From: an uncultured Pseudomonadota bacterium
GTDB lineage: Bacteria > Pseudomonadota > Alphaproteobacteria > RF32 > CAG-239
NCBI GenBank assembly: GCA_902761535.1
Contig: CACWKS010000017.1
Coordinates: 1 to 34,757 of the forward strand
Direction of reading: 5' to 3'
Length of the DNA stretch: 34,757 bases
Shown here piece by piece: positions 7,735 to 14,534 of the stretch. Positions within the stretch are counted from its first letter, which is position 1. Each line of letters opens with the position of its first letter. Below the pieces are notes generated by a model. The model was not told the origin of the DNA and made no database searches. It saw nothing but the letters and a program-made list of their open reading frames with translations. The position numbers and the translations under genes were made by a program.

Positions 7735-9543
7735 TCAATTGTGAAAGTAATTATATATCTTTTCCGCCGTTTTTTTACTTATTCCCTCGATTTTTTGTAA
7801 ATCAGCCATCGACGCCTGAGCCACATCTTTGACCGAACCGAAATATTTAAGCAATTCTTTTTTGCGTTTTCCGCCGATTCCCTCTACATCATCAAGGCTT
7901 GATTTACTCATTGATTTAGCCCGTTTTTTACGATGTGTACCTATGGCAAATCTATGCGCTTCATCACGCAGATTTTGCATATAAAAAGCCAACGGTGAAC
8001 GATATTCCAAATCAAAACTTTCTTTATCTTTAATATGATAAAACTCTCTGCCGGCATTTCTATCTTCGCCTTTAGAAATTCCCACTATCAATATTTTACT
8101 CAAATCATAATCTTTTAAGGCCTCATGCACTGCATTTAATTGACCTCGTCCTCCGTCCAGCAAAATAACATCAGGACGATTTTCTTCACTCATTCGTTCA
8201 AACCTGCGTTTCAAAACTTCTTTCATCATTGCAAAATCATCTCGCGTTTCTGCGGTGTATTTAATATCAAACGTGCGATAATTTTTTTTATCAAACCCGT
8301 CCGGTGTTGCCACAATCATCGCCCCGATAGCATAACTTCCCTGATTGTGCGAATTATCATATACTTCAATTCGTTTAGGAATCTCCTTCAATCCGAATTT
8401 ATCCCGCATTGCCTCCAAATTAGCCTTAACCGAGGCTTCCATTGCCAACTTACGCCTGATCGCATCAACTGCATTATTATAAGCAAACTCCGCCAATTTA
8501 CGTTTATTTCCGGCCTTTGGCGACAACACTTTTGTCCCTAATGCCGCACTCCACCATTCTTCATCAATTTCATCAAAACAAATTATCTCTTTCGGCACCG
8601 CATGTTCGGCATAAAATTCCCCCATAAATGCCTCTGCTACCTCAACCGAACTTGCTCCTTCGGCTTGTTCTGGAAAATAAACCGCATTACCGCAATTCTG
8701 ACCGGCGCGGATAAAAAATATTTCTACCGCCGTTAAATCACCTTCTTGCGCCACCGCAATCACATCTGCCGACTTTATCGCCGAATATTCCACATTCTGC
8801 CGCGATTGAATATTACTCAAAGCTCTTATTCTGTCTCTTAAAATCAACGCTTTTTCAAAATCAAGCGCTTCACTTGCTTTTTCCATCTGTTCATATAGAC
8901 TTTTCTGCAAGCTGTCATCATCACCTTCCAAAAAAGCTATCGCCTTATCCACCAATTGCCGATATTCCTCTTTGCTTATCATCCCGACACAAGGCGCCGA
9001 ACATCGTTTTATCTGATACATCAGGCAAGGCCTTTGCCGATTGGCAAACACTGCATCGCGACATGAGCGCAACAAAAATCCCTTCTGCACCACACTCACC
9101 ACTTCATTAACCGCCAAAACCGACGCAAACGGACCGAAATATTTATTCTTACCTTTTCTTCCGCCGCGATATTTTGATAACTTAGGAAAATCAGCCCCCG
9201 TATCAATCGTCAAATAAGGAAAAGTCTTGTCATCTTTCAGCAAAATATTATAACGAGGCTTAAACTTTTTAATCAGCTCATTTTCCACCAACAAAGCCCG
9301 CGCCTCATCTTCCACCACAATAAATTCCATCTTGGCGATTTGTGCCACCATTTGTTGCAACCTGACCGGCAATTTATTGATATGCGAATAAGCGGTTATG
9401 CGTTTTTTGATACTCTTGGCTTTGCCCACATAAAGCACTTCCCCCTTATCATCAATCATCCGATAAACTCCCGGATTCGCCGGAGCCACTTTGATATGTG
9501 CCTGTAAATTAGCCAAACCTTTTTGAATATCAAACAATTTCAT
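7735..9543 (-). CDS. uvrC: Excinuclease ABC subunit C
   Basis: UvrC, the dual-incision nuclease of nucleotide excision repair, about 602 residues. An N-terminal GIY-YIG domain (PGVYRMIDDKGEVLYVGKAK) makes the 3' cut. A central UVR segment (about 210-245) binds UvrB. An RNase H-like domain with EVYDNSHNQGSYAIGAM and ILLDGGRGQLNAV makes the 5' cut. A C-terminal helix-hairpin-helix pair (DDVEGIGGKRKKELLKYFGS, IEGISKKTAEKI) binds DNA. The start is ambiguous. GTG 9552, ATG 9543 and TTG 9537 are in frame; an AGGAG lies only one base before the ATG but seven before the TTG, and the best promoter would place transcription near 9553. uvrB is also in this window, at 21623. Confidence 0.95.
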   Translation of the reverse strand: MKLFDIQKGLANLQAHIKVAPANPGVYRMIDDKGEVLYVGKAKSIKKRITAYSHINKLPVRLQQMVAQIAKMEFIVVEDEARALLVENELIKKFKPRYNILLKDDKTFPYLTIDTGADFPKLSKYRGGRKGKNKYFGPFASVLAVNEVVSVVQKGFLLRSCRDAVFANRQRPCLMYQIKRCSAPCVGMISKEEYRQLVDKAIAFLEGDDDSLQKSLYEQMEKASEALDFEKALILRDRIRALSNIQSRQNVEYSAIKSADVIAVAQEGDLTAVEIFFIRAGQNCGNAVYFPEQAEGASSVEVAEAFMGEFYAEHAVPKEIICFDEIDEEWWSAALGTKVLSPKAGNKRKLAEFAYNNAVDAIRRKLAMEASVKANLEAMRDKFGLKEIPKRIEVYDNSHNQGSYAIGAMIVATPDGFDKKNYRTFDIKYTAETRDDFAMMKEVLKRRFERMSEENRPDVILLDGGRGQLNAVHEALKDYDLSKILIVGISKGEDRNAGREFYHIKDKESFDLEYRSPLAFYMQNLRDEAHRFAIGTHRKKRAKSMSKSSLDDVEGIGGKRKKELLKYFGSVKDVAQASMADLQKIEGISKKTAEKIYNYFHN

Positions 9544-9559
9544 TCTCCTCACGCTCTAA

Positions 9560-9587
9560 ATATTAGCCTCTACCCTTCAAAAATCAA
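9560..9587 (-). promoter_or_regulatory. Predicted sigma70-type promoter of the uvrC operon
   Basis: On the minus strand, TTGATT (9582-9587) and TAATAT (9560-9565) are separated by 16 bases, immediately downstream of the terminator at 9594-9628. Transcription would begin near 9553, leaving almost no leader before uvrC. Predicted from sequence only. Confidence 0.55.
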
Positions 9588-9593
9588 GCACAA

Positions 9594-9628
9594 AAAAAGG
9601 TCCTGCCGCAAGCAAGACCTTTTTTTCT
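9594..9628 (-). terminator. Intrinsic terminator after the two small membrane-protein genes
   Basis: Stem AAGGTC-TGC against GCA-GACCTT with one mismatch and a short CGCAA-type loop, flanked by runs of seven A and seven T, so it could work in both directions. It begins two bases after the stop of the 53-residue gene on the minus strand and separates it from the uvrC promoter. Confidence 0.85.
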
Positions 9629-9629
9629 T

Positions 9630-9791
9630 TTAGTGCCCCGGATAATTGGCCTCGGGGTTTTGTTCATTGATTTGTTTTTTCAAGCGATCGATTTCATCGC
9701 TTTGACGAGCGATTGTCTTCGCCATAGCCCCCATCCATATCATCATGCCGACAATAACCAGGAGCAAAATCAAAATTCCAAACGTCTTCAT
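9630..9791 (-). CDS. 53-residue single-pass membrane microprotein
   Basis: A 53-codon ORF reading MKTFGILILLLVIVGMMIWM, then a polar amphipathic segment (TIARQSDEIDRLKKQINEQN) and a short tail ending YPGH. One transmembrane helix (about residues 4-24) precedes a possible short coiled coil. The stop is followed directly by a strong intrinsic terminator, which supports a real transcription unit ending here. There is no clear SD; the upstream bases are AT-rich. It follows the 38-residue ORF by 25 bases. I do not recognise it. Holin-like, toxin-like or regulatory membrane microproteins have this shape, but nothing decides between them. Confidence 0.55.
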   Translation of the reverse strand: MKTFGILILLLVIVGMMIWMGAMAKTIARQSDEIDRLKKQINEQNPEANYPGH

Positions 9792-9816
9792 ATACTTATT
9801 ATTTTTTTAGGTTTAA

Positions 9817-9933
9817 CTAATCCATCATGAGATATCGGTCGCGTTTTCTGCCCCGCCGTTCCTTTTTCAGCAAAACGGCTAAAACTATATTCAACAATAG
9901 CGATACAGCCAAAGATACAATTAAAATTTTCAT
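9817..9933 (-). CDS. 38-residue membrane microprotein
   Basis: A 38-codon ORF: a hydrophobic helix (ILIVSLAVSLLLNIVLAVLL, residues 3-22), then a strongly basic tail beginning KKERRGRKRDR. The positive tail predicts that the C-terminus stays in the cytoplasm. No SD is present; upstream is AT-rich with a candidate promoter about 40-70 bases away. It probably shares a transcript with the 53-residue gene, ending at the terminator at 9594-9628. The helix-plus-basic-tail form resembles type I toxin peptides, but no antisense RNA is demonstrated. Function unknown. Confidence 0.45.
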   Translation of the reverse strand: MKILIVSLAVSLLLNIVLAVLLKKERRGRKRDRYLMMD

Positions 9934-9957
9934 GGCATAATTATTTAAGTTAATAAT

Positions 9958-9973
9958 TCAAAGTGAGCTTTGA
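9958..9973. promoter_or_regulatory. Perfect palindrome, possible operator
   Basis: TCAAAG-TGAG-CTTTGA, two 6-base perfect arms around four bases. It lies just downstream of the candidate minus-strand -10 at 9975-9982 and before the 38-residue gene, where a repressor could act. It could equally be a small RNA hairpin. No cognate regulator is visible. Confidence 0.3.
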
Positions 9974-9974
9974 T

Positions 9975-10005
9975 ACTATATCTATAATTTTCTCTTGTCC
10001 AGCAA
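9975..10005 (-). promoter_or_regulatory. Candidate promoter for the two small membrane genes
   Basis: On the minus strand, TTGCTG (10000-10005) and GATATA (9977-9982) are 17 bases apart; an overlapping TATAGT (9975-9980) is an alternative -10 at longer spacing. It is the only reasonable sigma70-like pair upstream of the 38-residue ORF. It diverges from the plus-strand promoter at 10033-10061. Confidence 0.35.
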
Positions 10006-10032
10006 AAAATGTCTTATTTTTAACGAAAACCG

Positions 10033-10061
10033 TTGCAAAAATGACAAAATTATGGTATAAT
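10033..10061 (+). promoter_or_regulatory. Strong sigma70-type promoter, plus-strand island unit
   Basis: TTGCAA (10033-10038), 17 bases, then a perfect TATAAT (10056-10061). Predicted start is near 10068. It drives the long leader before the 135-residue membrane protein. Confidence 0.7.
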
Positions 10062-10067
10062 TAAATT

Positions 10068-10313
10068 ATAAAATATAATTAATATTTATTATTAACAATT
10101 ACCACAAAGACTGCAAGAAGAAAAAAGTTTGGTTATCCAAATTGTCGGAGGCATTATCCGTGAGGATAGTGATAAGTGCAATCAATCAGCACGAGGCTTC
10201 AGCAAGGCCCGCCCAAGTTTTCGTAAAGTTACGACGGGAGCAAAATTACGACTTTTTCAACTAAACCAAGTATTCTCTAGGAATTTGCGGTAATATTAAA
10301 AAAAAGAAAAAAA
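10068..10313 (+). ncRNA. Structured leader or small RNA of unknown class
   Basis: About 245 bases lie between the predicted transcription start and the next gene. Their middle (10110-10260) is clearly richer in G and C than the AT-rich surroundings and holds consecutive hairpins: TATCC-GTGA-GGATA (about 10155-10168), an imperfect GGCTT/AAGGCC stem near 10195-10210, and TCGTA-AAGT-TACGA (about 10221-10234) enclosed by CCC/GGG. I do not match it to a known riboswitch. A short ORF with a good ribosome site lies inside (10160-10264), so it may be a leader peptide region, a cis-regulatory element or an independent RNA. Confidence 0.4.
10160..10264 (+). CDS. Possible 34-residue leader peptide or small ORF
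   Basis: A GTG codon with GGAGG eight bases upstream opens a 34-codon frame (starting VRIVISAINQHEASARPAQV) and ending in TAA at 10262-10264. The same frame is open for about 27 codons further upstream but has no standard start. The start codon lies in the loop of a small hairpin. It is about 50 bases before the 135-residue membrane protein gene, where a regulatory leader peptide could sit. It may instead be a chance frame in a structured RNA. Confidence 0.3.
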   Translation: MRIVISAINQHEASARPAQVFVKLRREQNYDFFN

Positions 10314-10721
10314 ATGACACAAATTGTTAATTTTGCTGTCAACAATTGGTGGATTATTATCGCCGGCATCGCAATCCTGCCCACTGCAATCTGGGCTATA
10401 ATAGTATTGATTGCGGGGATTGTAGATCCCGAAGGAGTGGAGAGCACATTCCGTTTTAAAGATTTCTGGAGGGAAATCGTAAAATTAAAAGATGTCCGCG
10501 ATCCATGGCGGCCAAGTTTTTGGAGAAAAATTCTCCACTGGCTACTGGCAAACAAACTTGTTGTGATTGTAAACATCCTAAGCCTGTTTTGGGCTTGGGG
10601 CTATGTCCTTCAATTCATAGGATATGGTATAGGAAAAACAATCCACTGGCTGTGCCGTAACCTTTGGCGCGGGCTCTGCGCTATCGGACGCGGCATCGCC
10701 GCAATATATAGGGCAATCTAA
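10314..10721 (+). CDS. Unknown Trp-rich membrane protein, 135 residues
   Basis: A 135-residue protein with two strong membrane segments: residues about 12-38 (NWWIIIAGIAILPTAIWAII onward) and about 80-104 (LANKLVVIVNILSLFWAWGY). Between them is a basic, aromatic stretch (RDPWRPSFWRKILHW). The C-terminus is amphipathic and Arg/Trp-rich (HWLCRNLWRGLCAIGRG). No known family is recognised. It is on the plus strand, against all large neighbours, and its start is preceded only by a poly-A tract with no SD, unlike the ribosomal genes nearby. It lies downstream of a strong promoter and structured leader. Bacteriocin, immunity or phage-derived proteins can look like this, but nothing decides it. Confidence 0.65.
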   Translation: MTQIVNFAVNNWWIIIAGIAILPTAIWAIIVLIAGIVDPEGVESTFRFKDFWREIVKLKDVRDPWRPSFWRKILHWLLANKLVVIVNILSLFWAWGYVLQFIGYGIGKTIHWLCRNLWRGLCAIGRGIAAIYRAI

Positions 10722-10733
10722 AAATAAAGCCCT

Positions 10734-10771
10734 AACTCCCCCTCTCCTGTTGTGAAACACGAGAGGGGTTA
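10734..10771 (+). other. Strong hairpin between the two island membrane genes
   Basis: CCCCTCTC (10739-10746) pairs with GAGAGGGG (10761-10768), continued inward by TGTT-GTGA-AACA across one C-C mismatch, and outward by TAA/TTA. It follows the 135-residue gene stop by about 12 bases. The following T content (ACCTTTGTTAAAC) is weak for a classical terminator, so it may be a leaky terminator or an mRNA-stabilising stem. Confidence 0.6.
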
Positions 10772-10812
10772 CCTTTGTTAAACTTAAAAAATTTTTCCCC
10801 TGCAAAATTATC

Positions 10813-10840
10813 TTGAAAAACACAGAATAACTTCTATACT
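10813..10840 (+). promoter_or_regulatory. Predicted promoter of the 87-residue membrane gene
   Basis: TTGAAA (10813-10818), 16 bases, TATACT (10835-10840), about 30 bases before the ATG at 10872. It lies after the hairpin at 10734-10771, so the second membrane gene probably has its own transcript. Confidence 0.6.
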
Positions 10841-10871
10841 GCACGTAATTATAATTTTTAATCTAATTATT

Positions 10872-11135
10872 ATGAAAACAAATTTTATCAAAAAAAATGA
10901 ATTAAAGCCATTTTTCCTTGGTGTCGGCGCTTGGATTGTAATTATGGTAATATTGCAATTCTTTTTTGGTTGGGAAAGCGCTTTCCTGTTGAGCCTGGCG
11001 GCAATGCTTTTGATAGGAGCCGCTGTTTTCATATACGACACTTTCAAAAAAGGTCGAAACGGTGTCTTATTGGCCTATGCTATATGGGCTATAATCCTAG
11101 CCGTGGTTTTGGCATTTGAGGCTCTTAAGCCTTAA
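10872..11135 (+). CDS. Unknown three-helix membrane protein, 87 residues
   Basis: An 87-residue protein: a short basic N-terminus (MKTNFIKKNELK), then three hydrophobic helices at about residues 13-31, 35-55 and 64-84, with a basic loop (YDTFKKGRNG) before the third. It ends EALKP. No family is recognised. The ATG has no SD and sits in an AT-only leader, like its neighbour. A good promoter lies upstream and a very strong terminator starts at the stop codon, so it is very likely a real transcribed gene. Size and shape are compatible with immunity proteins or small transporter-like subunits, without proof. Confidence 0.68.
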   Translation: MKTNFIKKNELKPFFLGVGAWIVIMVILQFFFGWESAFLLSLAAMLLIGAAVFIYDTFKKGRNGVLLAYAIWAIILAVVLAFEALKP

Positions 11136-11172
11136 AAAAAGTTTCTCTCACTCCCGGGAGAAACTTTTTTTA
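11134..11172. terminator. Strong bidirectional intrinsic terminator
   Basis: A run of seven A plus GTTTCTC pairs with GAGAAAC plus seven T around a TCACTCCCGG-type loop. It overlaps the stop of the 87-residue gene on the plus strand. On the minus strand it also ends in a T-run, so it probably closes the ribosomal operon running toward it. Confidence 0.9.
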
Positions 11173-11181
11173 TTTAACCAA

Positions 11182-11283
11182 CCTACAAACATTTTCTCAA
11201 ACAACTTTTATATAATAAAACTTGGGATAGTGCGTAAATAATAAAAAACTCTCTTAAAAGCGACAAAAATCGCCCCAATATCC
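11182..11283. repeat. Decayed palindromic-element remnant
   Basis: It starts with a 30-base segment (11182-11211) repeated at 11352-11381 with three mismatches, including 21 identical bases at 11191-11211 and 11361-11381. Then comes GTAAATAATAA (11231-11241), also found in the tuf-side element at 34411, and a small GCGA/TCGC hairpin. It looks like a worn copy of the repeats at 11284-11514. Confidence 0.5.
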
Positions 11284-11384
11284 TCAAAACTGCGAAGAAT
11301 GGTACAGATAAAGTCAAAATAAGAAGAGAGAAAATTCCAGTGTAGTAAAAGCCTACATGAATTTTCTCAAACAACTTTTATTTC
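11284..11384. repeat. Partial copy of the 3'-end palindromic element
   Basis: The left half is close to the element at 11385-11514 (AAGAATGG-TACAGATAAAG), with the shared core TGTAG-TAAAAGC-CTACA. Core arms here are GAGAAAATTC (11328-11337) and GAATTTTCTC (11359-11368), which differ from other copies but still pair perfectly. The right half has diverged and no outer partner arm is found. Confidence 0.7.
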
Positions 11385-11514
11385 GTAAATCTTGGAGAAT
11401 GGTTTAGATAAAGTTATTTATAGGAAAACCCGAAATTCCAGTGTAGTAAAATCCTACATGAATTTCGGGTTATTCCGTAAAATAGCTTTAGATAAGCCGT
11501 TATACAAGATTTAC
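11385..11514. repeat. Palindromic element overlapping the 3' end of rplO
   Basis: A 130-base imperfect palindrome. Outer arms GTAAATCTTG (11385-11394) and CAAGATTTAC (11505-11514) are perfectly complementary; the right arm lies inside the last codons of rplO. Inner arms AACCCGAAATTC and GAATTTCGGGTT flank the apex TGTAG-TAAAATC-CTACA (11442-11458). Long stretches match the ppdK-side copy at 28975-29103. It follows directly from the end of the ribosomal operon. Confidence 0.85.
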
Positions 11515-11952
11515 TTTTCCACCGGCCTTCTCTACCGCCGCCACCGCTGCCTTAGACGCCGAGTTAACACTAACATTAACTTTAGCAGTCAAAGCTCCGC
11601 GGCCGAGCAAGCGAACACCGTCTAATTTTTTGTTGACCACACCAGCTTTCAATAAGCTGTCAATGGTAACATCATCGGCATTCAATTTACCGGCATCAAC
11701 AGCCTTTTGCAATGTATCCAAGTTAACAACGGCAAACTCTTTGGCAAAATGATTCTTAAATCCGCGTTTCGGCAATCTGCGGTAAATCGGCATCTGACCG
11801 CCTTCAAAACCGTTAACTGCAACACCTGAACGGGATTTTTGACCTTTTTGTCCGCGACCGCCGGTCTTACCCGAGCCGCTGCCGATACCGCGAGCAACAC
11901 GCTTGCGAGGCTTACGTGCACCTTCGTTATCTCTAATTTCATTCAGTTTCAT
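11500..11952 (-). CDS. rplO: 50S ribosomal protein L15
   Basis: A 150-residue L15 with the basic Gly-rich N-terminus ([18 protein letters not shown]), [20 protein letters not shown] and a C-terminal [22 protein letters not shown]. It is the last ribosomal gene of the run: secY, which normally follows rplO in the spc operon, is absent. Its last ten bases before the stop region form one arm of the palindromic element at 11385-11514. About 145 bases separate it from rpmD, a gap filled largely by another palindrome. Confidence 0.97.
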   Translation of the reverse strand: MKLNEIRDNEGARKPRKRVARGIGSGSGKTGGRGQKGQKSRSGVAVNGFEGGQMPIYRRLPKRGFKNHFAKEFAVVNLDTLQKAVDAGKLNADDVTIDSLLKAGVVNKKLDGVRLLGRGALTAKVNVSVNSASKAAVAAVEKAGGKVNLV

Positions 11953-11994
11953 TTTTCATATTCCTTCATAAAAAAGTCTCATCATCTTTTAGTT

Positions 11995-12098
11995 AAGTTT
12001 TGATAAAGAGGTGTGCTGCGAAGTAATTTTTGAGCGTGGTGTAGATAAAACTACATAAGCGAAAAAATTACAAGCATGACACCCCTTTTGCAAAACTT
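11995..12098. repeat. Palindromic element between rpmD and rplO
   Basis: A 104-base imperfect palindrome that starts at the rpmD stop. Outer arms AAGTTTTG (11995-12002) and CAAAACTT (12091-12098) are perfect. The middle arms pair AAGTAATTTTT with AAAAAATTACAA, and the apex TGTAG-ATAAAA-CTACA (12040-12055) matches the core of the other copies. It lies inside the spc operon, so it is co-transcribed. Confidence 0.8.
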
Positions 12099-12290
12099 TT
12101 ACTCTGAAACTTTGACTAAGTGCTGAACCTTCTTAATCATTCCGCGAACAGCCGGAGTATCTTCCAATTCTGATACTCTGTGCATCTTGTTCAAACCTAA
12201 ACCGATTAAAGTAGCTCTTTGATCTTTAGGCTTGCCGATCGGGCTGGCGATTTGCTCAACCTTAATAGTTTTCTTTTTAGAATTAGCCAT
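12099..12290 (-). CDS. rpmD: 50S ribosomal protein L30
   Basis: A 63-residue L30, typical bacterial length, with [19 protein letters not shown] and a [15 protein letters not shown]-terminus. It starts four bases after the rpsE stop, in spc order. The palindromic element at 11995-12098 begins at its stop codon. Confidence 0.96.
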   Translation of the reverse strand: MANSKKKTIKVEQIASPIGKPKDQRATLIGLGLNKMHRVSELEDTPAVRGMIKKVQHLVKVSE

Positions 12291-12294
12291 AATC

Positions 12295-12867
12295 TTAAGC
12301 CTCCTCTACTGCAGATTTAGAATTTGAGCTTTCACGACGCGAAACAATTTCACCGACTTTCTTACCGCGTTTTGCCGCAACCATTCTCGGCGAATTAATT
12401 GCTTCCAAAGCATTGAAAGTAGCTTTAATCAAGTTATAAGGGTTATTGGAGCCGACCGATTTTGCAACCACGTCTTGCACACCCAAAACCTCAAATACTG
12501 CACGCATCGGACCGCCGGCAATAACACCGGTACCGGCAGGAGCTGTACGCAAATAAACTCTGCCCGCGCCGAAACGTCCGGCAATATCATGATGCAAAGT
12601 TCTTCCTTCGCGCAACGGAATGCGAACCATATTTCTCTTAGCTTCGTTAGTAGCCTTGGTAATAGCTTCCGGAACCTCGGCAGCTTTACCCGAACCATAA
12701 CCGACGCGTCCTTTTTGGTCACCGACAACTACCACTGCGGCAAACGACATTGTACGTCCGCCTTTAACAGTCTTGGCAACGCGGTTAACGTGAACCAATT
12801 TCTCGACTAACTCGTCAGCCTTCTTTTCAGCTCTGTTATTATGCTGATCAACAGATTGTTGTGCCAT
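12295..12867 (-). CDS. rpsE: 30S ribosomal protein S5
   Basis: A 190-residue S5. The N-terminal dsRBD-like domain carries [20 protein letters not shown] and [20 protein letters not shown], the region tied to translational accuracy. The C-terminal half has [22 protein letters not shown]. It has a short Ser/Glu tail. It sits between rplR and rpmD as in other spc operons. Confidence 0.97.
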   Translation of the reverse strand: MAQQSVDQHNNRAEKKADELVEKLVHVNRVAKTVKGGRTMSFAAVVVVGDQKGRVGYGSGKAAEVPEAITKATNEAKRNMVRIPLREGRTLHHDIAGRFGAGRVYLRTAPAGTGVIAGGPMRAVFEVLGVQDVVAKSVGSNNPYNLIKATFNALEAINSPRMVAAKRGKKVGEIVSRRESSNSKSAVEEA

Positions 12868-12877
12868 TTGAACCTCC

Positions 12878-13240
12878 TTAGAATTTCAATCCAGCACTGC
12901 GTGCTGCGTCAGCCAAAGCCTTGATGCGACCGTGATAAATATAACCGCCGCGATCAAAAACCACTTCCATAACACCGGTCTTAACAGCACGTTCTGCAAC
13001 CAATTTGCCGACAAAACTTGCCGCTTCAATATTGGCTGTTTTCTTTAAGCTGTCGCGAACTTCTTTATCCAAAGTCGAAGCCGATGCCACAGTAACACCC
13101 TTATTATCATCGATAATTTGAGCATACATATGTTTTCCGCTGCGAAATACCGACAATCTCATCTTGCCGTTGGCAGCCTTTTTGAGAGCCGAGCGAACAC
13201 GCCCTTTTCTCTTTTCAAACAATTCTTTTGGTGTACTCAT
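12878..13240 (-). CDS. rplR: 50S ribosomal protein L18
   Basis: A 120-residue L18, which binds 5S rRNA. The family blocks [18 protein letters not shown] and [20 protein letters not shown] near the C-terminus, ending GLKF, are intact. It lies between rplF and rpsE with 10-11 base gaps. Confidence 0.97.
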   Translation of the reverse strand: MSTPKELFEKRKGRVRSALKKAANGKMRLSVFRSGKHMYAQIIDDNKGVTVASASTLDKEVRDSLKKTANIEAASFVGKLVAERAVKTGVMEVVFDRGGYIYHGRIKALADAARSAGLKF

Positions 13241-13251
13241 TTCAATTACCC

Positions 13252-13788
13252 TTATTTCTTCTTGCCTTCTTTACGACGTACATATTCGCCTACATACTTA
13301 ATACCTTTTCCTTTATAAGGTTCAGGCTTTCTCCAATTGCGAATTTCTGACGCAGTCTGTCCGACAAGTTGTTTATCTGCACCAAAGATACTGATTTGTG
13401 TAGGCGAAGCACAAGTGATTTTCAAACCTTTGGGAGTTTCAACAATCACATCATGTGAAAATCCCAACGACATAACCAATTTATTACCGTCAACACGTGC
13501 TTTATAACCAACACCGACCAGTTCCAAATCTTTTTTGAAGCCTTCGTTAACCCCTTTCACAAGAGTATTAACATTAGCTCTGGTAGTTCCCCACAAAGCT
13601 CTGGCCTCTTTAGTCTCGGCTTTCGGTGAAACAACCACTTTGTTACCGTCTAATTTAACTTCAACATGGTCAACATCATAATGACAAGACAATTCGCCAT
13701 TCTTACCTTTAACCGCAATGTTGCCGTTATCAACCGTAACGTTAACTCCGTCAGGAACAATAACCGGATATTTTCCAACTCTCGACAT
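13252..13788 (-). CDS. rplF: 50S ribosomal protein L6
   Basis: A 178-residue L6 with the usual tandem domains: [15 protein letters not shown] at the start, [20 protein letters not shown] at the domain junction, and [20 protein letters not shown] near the C-terminus. Full length. It follows rpsH in spc order. Confidence 0.97.
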   Translation of the reverse strand: MSRVGKYPVIVPDGVNVTVDNGNIAVKGKNGELSCHYDVDHVEVKLDGNKVVVSPKAETKEARALWGTTRANVNTLVKGVNEGFKKDLELVGVGYKARVDGNKLVMSLGFSHDVIVETPKGLKITCASPTQISIFGADKQLVGQTASEIRNWRKPEPYKGKGIKYVGEYVRRKEGKKK

Positions 13789-13803
13789 AGCAAATATCCT
13801 CCC

Positions 13804-14202
13804 TTAAAATACCTGACACAAAATCTCACCGCCGACATTGGCTTTACGAGCATCATTGTCGCTCATAACTCCTTGCGGGGTAGAAACAATCGAAATACCC
13901 AATCCGTTATATACTCTCGGTAAATCTTTCACTGAAGAATAAACTCTTCTGCCCGGAGTAGATACGCGGAAAATCTCGGTAATAACCGAAGCACCTTCAA
14001 AGTATTTCAGTTTAATGTGAAGTTCATCAATTCCGGGACGAACATTGGTCTTTTCATAGCCCAAGATATATCCCTCTTTCTTCAAAACTTCCAAAACATT
14101 TTCACGCAAGCGCGAAGCAGGTGATACGACTTCACTCTTCTTTGCTCTCTGTGCGTTTCTAATGCGTGTGAGCATATCGCCCAAAGGATCAGACATAGAC
14201 AT
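13804..14202 (-). CDS. rpsH: 30S ribosomal protein S8
   Basis: A 132-residue S8, a primary 16S rRNA binder and, in enterobacteria, the translational repressor of the spc operon. [14 protein letters not shown] opens the protein and [19 protein letters not shown] lies near the end. The ATG at 14202 has GGGAG eight bases upstream, so the longer of two close starts is taken. Confidence 0.97.
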   Translation of the reverse strand: MSMSDPLGDMLTRIRNAQRAKKSEVVSPASRLRENVLEVLKKEGYILGYEKTNVRPGIDELHIKLKYFEGASVITEIFRVSTPGRRVYSSVKDLPRVYNGLGISIVSTPQGVMSDNDARKANVGGEILCQVF

Positions 14203-14214
14203 AATCTTATCTCC

Positions 14215-14520
14215 CTACCAGCTTGATTTAACCAATCCCGGAATTTCACCGAAACTTGCCATATCTCTCAATTCAACACGGCTCAGACCGAATTTCCGGT
14301 AAACACTACGCGAACGTCCTGTAATTCTGCAACGATTTCTATATCTTATTTTTGCAGAATTACGCGGCAGCTCTGCTAATTTCAAAGTAGCCTGAAATCT
14401 CTCTTCGGGAGAGACGGTTTTATCCATAACTACCTTTTTGAGCTTGTTGCGGCGAGAAGCGAATTTCTCTGCCATCTTAGCTCTTTTCAAGTTTCTGTAA
14501 ACTGAACTTGTTTTTGCCAT
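14215..14520 (-). CDS. rpsN: 30S ribosomal protein S14, zinc-independent type
   Basis: A 101-residue S14 of the long form without the CxxC zinc ribbon, as in most proteobacteria. [20 protein letters not shown] and the C-terminal [11 protein letters not shown] are conserved. It lies between rplE and rpsH. Confidence 0.97.
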   Translation of the reverse strand: MAKTSSVYRNLKRAKMAEKFASRRNKLKKVVMDKTVSPEERFQATLKLAELPRNSAKIRYRNRCRITGRSRSVYRKFGLSRVELRDMASFGEIPGLVKSSW

Positions 14521-14534
14521 TAGTTTCTCTCCAC

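Noticed and set aside
10734..10771. Classical intrinsic terminator after the 135-residue gene.
   Set aside because: The hairpin is strong, but the following bases lack a T-run, so it is recorded only as a hairpin.
11182..11514. CRISPR-like repetition of TGTAG...CTACA units near 11340 and 11440.
   Set aside because: Only two units in tandem, with no constant repeat-spacer lengths, no cas genes, and related copies dispersed elsewhere.
11392..11625. Plus-strand frame starting in the rplO-side repeat, sharing a 16-residue peptide start (MNFGLF-K-ALD-PLY) with the frame at 29047-29256 in the ppdK-side repeat.
   Set aside because: The copies differ mainly by amino-acid-changing substitutions, and the frames run on into the opposite strand of rplO and ppdK. 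The similarity comes from the shared DNA repeat, not from a protein.
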